Of a stretch of 34,352 nucleotides of DNA, positions 29,829 through 34,352 are shown piece by piece. The stretch's first letter is position 1, and each line of letters opens with the position of its first letter. Below the pieces are notes generated by a model, which was given only the letters and a program-made list of their open reading frames with translations, had not been told where the DNA came from and searched no databases. The stretch lies in NCBI GenBank assembly GCA_910579155.1, contig CAJTTS010000029.1, positions 1 through 34,352 on the forward strand, read 5' to 3'. The DNA comes from an uncultured Oscillospiraceae bacterium. Its GTDB lineage: Bacteria > Bacillota_A > Clostridia > Oscillospirales > Oscillospiraceae. Both the position numbers and the translations under genes were made by a program.

Positions 29829-32234
29829 ATGAGACCGATCAAACAAACACGGGCGCTGGCCCTGATGCTGTCCCTGGCGGCGGCGCTGTCGCTGGCGGTG
29901 CTGCCGGCCCATGCCGGCCGCTTTCAGGACGTGACGGACCAGCAGATATCTCAGGCGGCGGACGCGCTGTCCGCCCTGGGCGTGGTGTCCGGCACCGGGG
30001 AGGGAGAGTTCTCCCCCGACGGCCGCCTGACCCGGGCGCAGCTTTGCAAAATGGCGGTGGAGATCATGGGCATGGGCGAGCAGGCCGAGGCCCAGGCCTA
30101 CCGCACCATTTTCATCGACATGAAGAATCACTGGGCCCGGGGCTATGTGAACCTGGCCGCTATCACCGAGGTGCCGGTGGAGTCGGGCACGCGGCTGATG
30201 CTGGGCCTGGGCAACGGGAGGTTTGGGCCGGACCGGGAGGTCACCTATCAGGAAGCGGCCACCCTGGTACTGCGGATTTTGGGCTACGGCGAGGAGGCCA
30301 ACCGGGCCTGGCCCCACAGCGCCGTTGAAGCCGCCACGCAGCTTGGATTGGACCAGAACCTTGGGATAGAGAAGCCCTCCGATCCCATCACCCGGGGACA
30401 GACCGCCCTGTTGTTCTACCATATGCTGTCCGCCCCCACCAAGGAGGACGGCAAGCCCTACGCCGCCAAGGTGGGCGAGCCGGACGGGGACGCCATCCTC
30501 CTGGCTACCGACGCCACCGTCAACGGACGGCCGGGTTGGGTTGTGGTGGCCACCGGAGAGGGCACCAAAACCTATTTGGCCGCCGGCTCGGTGGACCAGT
30601 CCCTGCTGGGCAAACGGGGATGGGCCGTAATTGATAAGCAGGGGCGCTTCGTCACCCTCCTGCCCGACGAGTCCTCCTGCGCCACCGGAGCGGTACAGCG
30701 CAAAGAGGCATACTATCTCTATCTCAATAACCAGCGCTACGCCCTGTCGGAGGACACCCCGGTGTACACCGGCTCCACCCGCGAGGGGAGCGTGACCACC
30801 TACAAGGAGTACATGGCAAGCCTGCGCAACGGTACTATGGTGACCCTCTACCTGGACCAGGGCAAGGTGGTGGGGCTGTACCGGGCGGAGGGCAGCTCCG
30901 AGACCCGGTTCCTGGTGGTGGGGAACCGGGGGGCCAACGAGGAGATCTTCAGCGCCATCACCGGCAATGACCGCAACTATACCATCCGCAAAAACGGCGC
31001 GTCCGTCCCCATGAGCGCCATCAAGCAGTACGACGTGGTCACCTACGACCCTGTGACCAGGGTGCTGGACGTGTGCGATGTGCGCCTGCCCTGCGTGTAT
31101 GAGAACGCGTCGCCGTCTCCCTCCTCCCCCAACCGGATCACCGTGGCGGGGGGGAACGAGCTGGATGTGATGGCGGACGCCATCGGGGACTTCTCCGGGA
31201 AGAAGATCGGGGACTCCTTCACGCTGATGCTCACCGCCGGCGGCAAGGTGGCCGGGCTGCTGCCCAAGGAGGCGGAGAAGGACAGAACGGTTTCCTCCTT
31301 TGCCCTGGGCGTGGTCAGCGGGGACAGCTTCCAGCTTCTGGGCTGTAATCTGGCGCTGACCGGCGGCGTTTTGGAGGACAAAGCCTACGCGGGGGATATC
31401 CTCAACGCCTCCGCCAAGGAGGGCGCCCTCTCCCTTGGCCCGGTGGGAAAGAAGCTGTTCGCCCAGTTCAACACGGTGGATCTGACCCTGGACAAGTCGC
31501 AGGTGAGCCCCAACGTGCAGGTGTTTGAGCGCAGCGGCAGCGGCCTGGTGGTCAGGAGCCTGTCCGAGCTGCCCTCCAACGTCACCGTCGCCCAGTACCA
31601 CAAGGGCAGCGCCGGCATGATCGACCTGATTATCCTGGCCAACTACTCCGGGGACGGGGCGGAGTACGGGCGGATTGACGTGGTTAACGGCTACAAGCTG
31701 GTGAAGCTGTCCTCCGGCGTAACGGCAGACAAGGACAGGTGGACGCTCCAGCCGATGCAGGGGCTGGTGTTCACCGGCAAGGACGGGGACAAGACCTATC
31801 CCGTCGGTACCCGCCTCTACAGCAGCGGCTACGGCGCGGTGACGGAATATGAAGGCGTTCCCAGCGTCACCTACCTCCAGGCCATTCCAAAGGTGCGCTC
31901 CTCCGACTTCTACACCCAGGGCGGCGTCATGTATGTGCGCACCAGCAAGGGCGTGTACCCGGTGGACGAGGACGTGCAGTGCTTCAACGCCGCGGCCTCC
32001 ACAGGGGGATCCGGCAACATGCCCGACTGGGTGAGGACGATATTGGGCAGCAGCGGAGGCGTCTATGAGGGAAGCCTGAATGTAGGCGCAGATACGGTTT
32101 GGGACCCCGGCTCCGACGGCATCAAGGTCAAAAAGTTCGGCAGCCTGGGCGAGTGCCGCAATTTCGCCGACACGGTGACGGTGTACATCGACGCTACGGG
32201 CCAGCGGGTCCGGGTCGTGGAGGCGGGAAGCTGA
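29829..32234 (+). CDS. S-layer homology domain surface protein
   Basis: An 801-residue exported protein. A signal peptide (about residues 1-29, ending AHA) is followed by three SLH domains at about 30-80, 90-150 and 160-205; recognisable pieces are FSPDGRLTRAQLCKMAVEIMG, DMKNHWARGYVNLA and ITRGQTALLFYHML. SLH triplets bind pyruvylated secondary cell-wall polymers. The remaining 600 residues are beta-rich with no catalytic motif I recognise. It starts 12 bases after the exporter permease with an AAGGAGGAA site, so it is in the exporter operon: it may be an exported client or a wall-side partner of the adaptor. Confidence 0.88.
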   Translation: MRPIKQTRALALMLSLAAALSLAVLPAHAGRFQDVTDQQISQAADALSALGVVSGTGEGEFSPDGRLTRAQLCKMAVEIMGMGEQAEAQAYRTIFIDMKNHWARGYVNLAAITEVPVESGTRLMLGLGNGRFGPDREVTYQEAATLVLRILGYGEEANRAWPHSAVEAATQLGLDQNLGIEKPSDPITRGQTALLFYHMLSAPTKEDGKPYAAKVGEPDGDAILLATDATVNGRPGWVVVATGEGTKTYLAAGSVDQSLLGKRGWAVIDKQGRFVTLLPDESSCATGAVQRKEAYYLYLNNQRYALSEDTPVYTGSTREGSVTTYKEYMASLRNGTMVTLYLDQGKVVGLYRAEGSSETRFLVVGNRGANEEIFSAITGNDRNYTIRKNGASVPMSAIKQYDVVTYDPVTRVLDVCDVRLPCVYENASPSPSSPNRITVAGGNELDVMADAIGDFSGKKIGDSFTLMLTAGGKVAGLLPKEAEKDRTVSSFALGVVSGDSFQLLGCNLALTGGVLEDKAYAGDILNASAKEGALSLGPVGKKLFAQFNTVDLTLDKSQVSPNVQVFERSGSGLVVRSLSELPSNVTVAQYHKGSAGMIDLIILANYSGDGAEYGRIDVVNGYKLVKLSSGVTADKDRWTLQPMQGLVFTGKDGDKTYPVGTRLYSSGYGAVTEYEGVPSVTYLQAIPKVRSSDFYTQGGVMYVRTSKGVYPVDEDVQCFNAAASTGGSGNMPDWVRTILGSSGGVYEGSLNVGADTVWDPGSDGIKVKKFGSLGECRNFADTVTVYIDATGQRVRVVEAGS

Positions 32235-32299
32235 CCGGCGGGGAAAGGCCAGGCGGCTCGCCTCCGAGATAGCCCGAACATAGGCAACGCCGGCGGGCT

Positions 32300-32610
32300 T
32301 TGCACGCGCGGCGGGCCCACGTCAGGGCGGAGATCGACCGGGCGCTGGAGCGGTTCCCGGACATTGTGAGCCTGGCCATTGACACCTGGGGGTGCGACTA
32401 CGTGCTCCTCCGGGGAGGCGAGGAGGTTTGGCCCTGCTATGCCTACCGGGACAGCAGGACGGAAACGGTGATTCCGGCTCTCCCCAGCCCTACATCTCCT
32501 CGGGTACGTGGAGCCTGCTGGGGGTCAACACGCCCAAGCCCCTGACGGACCCAAAGAGCCAAGCCGCCAGCGTGGAGGACTTCAAGGAGCTGTTCCGCAA
32601 GGTGATGTAA
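32300..32610 (+). pseudogene. rhaB: Rhamnulokinase remnant
   Basis: Two pieces of a FGGY-family rhamnulokinase in different frames. The first (to about 32482) reads RAEIDRALERFPD and then SLAIDTWGCDYVLLRGGEE followed by CYAYRDSRTE, which is the family's N-terminal domain without its first 60-70 residues. The second (from about 32482) reads QPYISSGTWSLLGV, a motif that lies about 100 or more residues later in an intact enzyme. The join is therefore an internal deletion plus a frame change, and the C-terminal third is also missing. No rhamnose genes are nearby. The 65 bases before it (32235-32299) hold nothing I can name. Confidence 0.7.
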
Positions 32611-32725
32611 TTGGATAAGCAGAGCTACTAAAACGTCTATACTTCGGGGAGTGTTCCCAGGAAGAATGTTCTGAAAAGCTGGGATTTGCTACCCAAACTG
32701 TGCGGCAAATCAATCTCTGTTTTTC

Positions 32726-32764
32726 ACAAGGCATGGATCCAGAATAATAGGATCCATGCCTTGT
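32726..32764. repeat. 15-bp perfect hairpin
   Basis: ACAAGGCATGGATCC (32726-32740) and GGATCCATGCCTTGT (32750-32764) form a perfect stem with a 9-base AT loop. It lies just past the end of the minus-strand DUF6076-like remnant and may be its terminator, though neither side has a strong T-run. The stretch 32611-32725 otherwise shows nothing. Confidence 0.6.
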
Positions 32765-32771
32765 TCAATAA

Positions 32772-33640
32772 TCAAATCTCCTTCAGCCGCGCCTCAAACG
32801 CCTCCAGCGTGATTTGCCCCCCCTTGCACTCAGCCTTTTTCTCCCTGGTCCTCTCGCCCCAGGCGTAGACCTCCTCCGGCAAAAATTTCCCCGCCTTGAT
32901 CCAGGCAAACCGCTTCTTGTACTCCCTGCGGTAGAGCTTGAACGCCTCGTCGCTGCTCTTGTTTTTCGTCCACAGCGCGATGGCACCCACATGCTTGCAG
33001 GTGCAGCCCTTCTCGTCAAAAATACGGTCACAGTATTCGGCGGTGGAGCGCCCCTGGATGGCGAAATACTTCCCGCAGTTCTTGTACACCCGCAGCCGCG
33101 TCTCCCGCTTCACGCACTCCCGGAGATGGAAGTCAATGATGCCGTAGATGCTGTCAGAGTAGAGCACATCGGTGAAGGCCTGATCGTCTACGGCCTCGAA
33201 GCGGTGGTGTTCTTTGAACCATCGATAGTATTTTGCGATCCTTTCGGGCAGCGGTTTTTTCTCCCCGACTATGTTCAGCGCATGATCAAACAGGTCGATG
33301 ATCTGCCGCTGAGTCTCGCCGATATATGCGGGGATACGGGTAATGCGCTTGTGAGGAAGCCATTCGCTGCGGTTCTCGTTGCCGTTGGCTTTACCGCCAG
33401 CGCCACTCCAGTCGCGTCAGCTCGAAGTACACATGGACGCGGGCCAGCTCCTCCAAACCCGCTACCGCCTCATGCGCATACCGCTCGTTTTTGGACGGCA
33501 GAAATTCGCGGATGGCCCTGTTGATCCGCTTCACCAGCAGATCCAATTTGTCCGTGTCCAAATACAGCAGCGAAAAAAGACTGTCCGGAAGGGAGAGGTA
33601 ACGTAAGGAAGTTACCTCTCTCTTACTATTTGCAGACAGC
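32772..33640 (-). pseudogene. DUF6076-like gene, frameshifted and 5'-truncated
   Basis: The 3' frame (32772 to about 33410) reads ETQRQIIDLFDHALNIVGEK ... FHLRECVKRETRLRVYKNCG ... STAEYCDRIFDEKGCTCKHV ... EYKKRFAWIKAGKFLPEEVY. The 5' part continues in another frame (about 33404-33640: YLSLPDSLFSLLYLD ... ELARVHVYFELTRLEW), so one frameshift near 33405 splits it, and no start codon with a ribosome site is seen. The Cys-rich core (CxxC, YC, CxC) looks like a small zinc site, but its first Cys is Tyr here (VYKNCG), whereas the related fragment at 33871 keeps CHNC. Function of the family is unknown; its members are common in clostridial accessory regions. Confidence 0.6.
33593..33620. repeat. 10-bp inverted repeat inside the DUF6076-like remnant
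   Basis: GAGAGGTAAC (33593-33602) and GTTACCTCTC (33611-33620), 8-base loop. It falls near the 5' limit of the degraded minus-strand gene, where its similarity fades, and may mark a rearrangement point. Confidence 0.5.
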
Positions 33641-33689
33641 CGAAAGTGATTGAATTGCAGGGATATTCAACACTTTGGAGGTAAATATC

Positions 33690-33761
33690 ATGGAAAAGTC
33701 TGCATTTGAGCAAATAGGCGGAACCTATTACCAGCAGCGCAACTGTATTTACGTTTGCTGA
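33690..33761 (+). pseudogene. tnpV: Truncated tnpV (transposon-encoded protein) N-terminus
   Basis: A 23-codon ORF starting MEKSAFEQIGGTYYQQ behind a good Shine-Dalgarno (TTGGAGG). This is the N-terminus of TnpV, a small protein of about 120 residues carried by clostridial conjugative elements; the rest is missing after CIYVC. In another frame the next 100 bases read HEAKHGYSGRNDRDGIKVAR and end ALIDAAYPG (stop near 33850), which I do not recognise. Confidence 0.6.
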
Positions 33762-33870
33762 GCATGAGGCTAAGCATGGTTATAGCGGACGCAACGACCG
33801 GGATGGTATAAAGGTCGCCCGCGCCCTCATTGACGCGGCTTACCCCGGCTGAGAATTGAAGTGCACATGA

Positions 33871-34254
33871 CAAAAAAGAAGCCCGCCCCGGATTTTGCGG
33901 CGCTGCCACAATTGCAGACACTTTTTCCTGACGGTGGGTGGGCACGATACGGTATACTGCAATCGGATTGCTCCAGGTGAAACAAAACGCACCTGCCGTC
34001 AGGTAGGTGCGCATCGAAAGGAGAAGCACAAAAATGAAGCGCCGATTCACAGGGAATACGCCAAAGCCTATAACCGTTTGAAAGGCCGGAAGAGCAGAAA
34101 AAGCATCAGCACAGACGAATGGAATCGGCAGGTGGCAATGATCCAGGACTGGCGGGACGCGGCATTGAGGGGTGAACTCAGTGATGCCGAGTATAAACAG
34201 AGGCTGGATGGAGTGTGGTGCTGGCCTTTCGTCGACTCAAAATTCGCGTCCTAG
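33871..34254 (+). pseudogene. DUF6076-like C-terminal fragment
   Basis: An open frame with RRCHNCRHFF, then DTVYCNRIAPGETKRTCRQV and EWNRQVAMIQDWRDAALRGE. The order CxxC, YCxR, TCxxVGA, then a helical REY/KAYNRL tail parallels the minus-strand remnant at 32772, so both belong to one family. No ATG start exists: the frame opens after a TGA at 33868-33870 and the best start is a TTG at 33895, and the usual N-terminal two thirds are absent. Probably a truncated gene; expression as a 119-residue protein cannot be excluded. Confidence 0.55.
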
Positions 34255-34321
34255 CTCCCCCCAAATTTAGAGCCTGTATGTTTTTTCACCATGGAATAGT
34301 CGGAATTTCCCCTTTCCTCAG

Positions 34322-34350
34322 TTGATTTCAGTAAATTTTTATAGTATACT
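34322..34350 (+). promoter_or_regulatory. Outward-facing promoter at the right edge
   Basis: TTGATT (34322-34327), 17-base spacer, TATACT (34345-34350). It would drive a gene beyond the window. The stretch 34255-34321 has no other feature. Confidence 0.5.
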
Positions 34351-34352
34351 TG

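Noticed and set aside
28575..31601. A 1008-codon minus-strand open frame across the permease and SLH genes
   Set aside because: It is a shadow of two well-supported plus-strand genes with biased composition and no ribosome site.
32814..33524. A 236-codon plus-strand frame opposite the DUF6076-like remnant
   Set aside because: The minus strand gives the recognisable Cys-rich motifs; this frame is its shadow.
33688..34050. A 120-codon minus-strand frame opposite tnpV and the DUF6076-like fragment
   Set aside because: It has no ribosome site or recognisable domain, and the plus strand carries family motifs over the same bases.

Overview
The window reads as chromosome of a high-GC member of the Clostridia, most like gut Oscillospiraceae (Flavonifractor/Lawsonibacter/Oscillibacter type). 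This rests on about 60-65% GC coding DNA combined with Firmicute marks: AGGAGG ribosome binding sites, sigma-A promoters with 17-bp spacers, RNase Y, PepV, YesM/YesN-type two-component genes, SLH-domain protein and lipoproteins. No tRNA, rRNA or CRISPR array was seen.

Layout. 1-110 is the end of rny. 166-1591 holds a divergent pair, an AT-richer GNAT acetyltransferase (-) and a DUF2156 protein (+). 1592-4648 is a polar amino-acid ABC importer (lipoprotein SBP, permease, ATPase) with an elaborate leader, framed by two copies of a dispersed intergenic hairpin repeat. 4663-6364 is a uracil permease gene behind a short leader ORF and an intrinsic terminator. 6433-9334 (-) holds a small membrane protein, dipeptidase PepV and a YheO-type regulator. 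9371-10711 (-) is an ECF sigma factor with a putative membrane anti-sigma partner, behind an ECF-like promoter. 10754-15212 (+) holds mnmE, then an SdpI-family gene, dtd and mutL as an operon. 15239-16986 (-) is a YcxB-like protein and an MFS transporter.

17056-25997 is the most coherent accessory unit: a YesM/LytS-type sensor kinase, an AraC-type response regulator and a TRAP solute-binding lipoprotein overlap as one operon. Behind them, from its own promoter, comes a complete TRAP transporter (dctP, dctQ, dctM) followed by a mannitol-dehydrogenase-family (fructuronate/tagaturonate reductase-like) enzyme and a KdgF-like cupin. I infer uptake and first-step catabolism of hexuronate or pectin-derived sugar acids, with the kinase-linked binding protein acting as an extracellular co-sensor.

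26024-32234 is an ABC exporter of MacAB type (membrane fusion protein, ATPase, FtsX/MacB permease) in one operon with an 801-residue SLH-domain surface protein. 32300-34254 is a decayed area: a rhamnulokinase remnant, two degraded DUF6076-like genes on opposite strands and a truncated tnpV, suggesting past mobile-element activity. A promoter at the right edge points out of the window.
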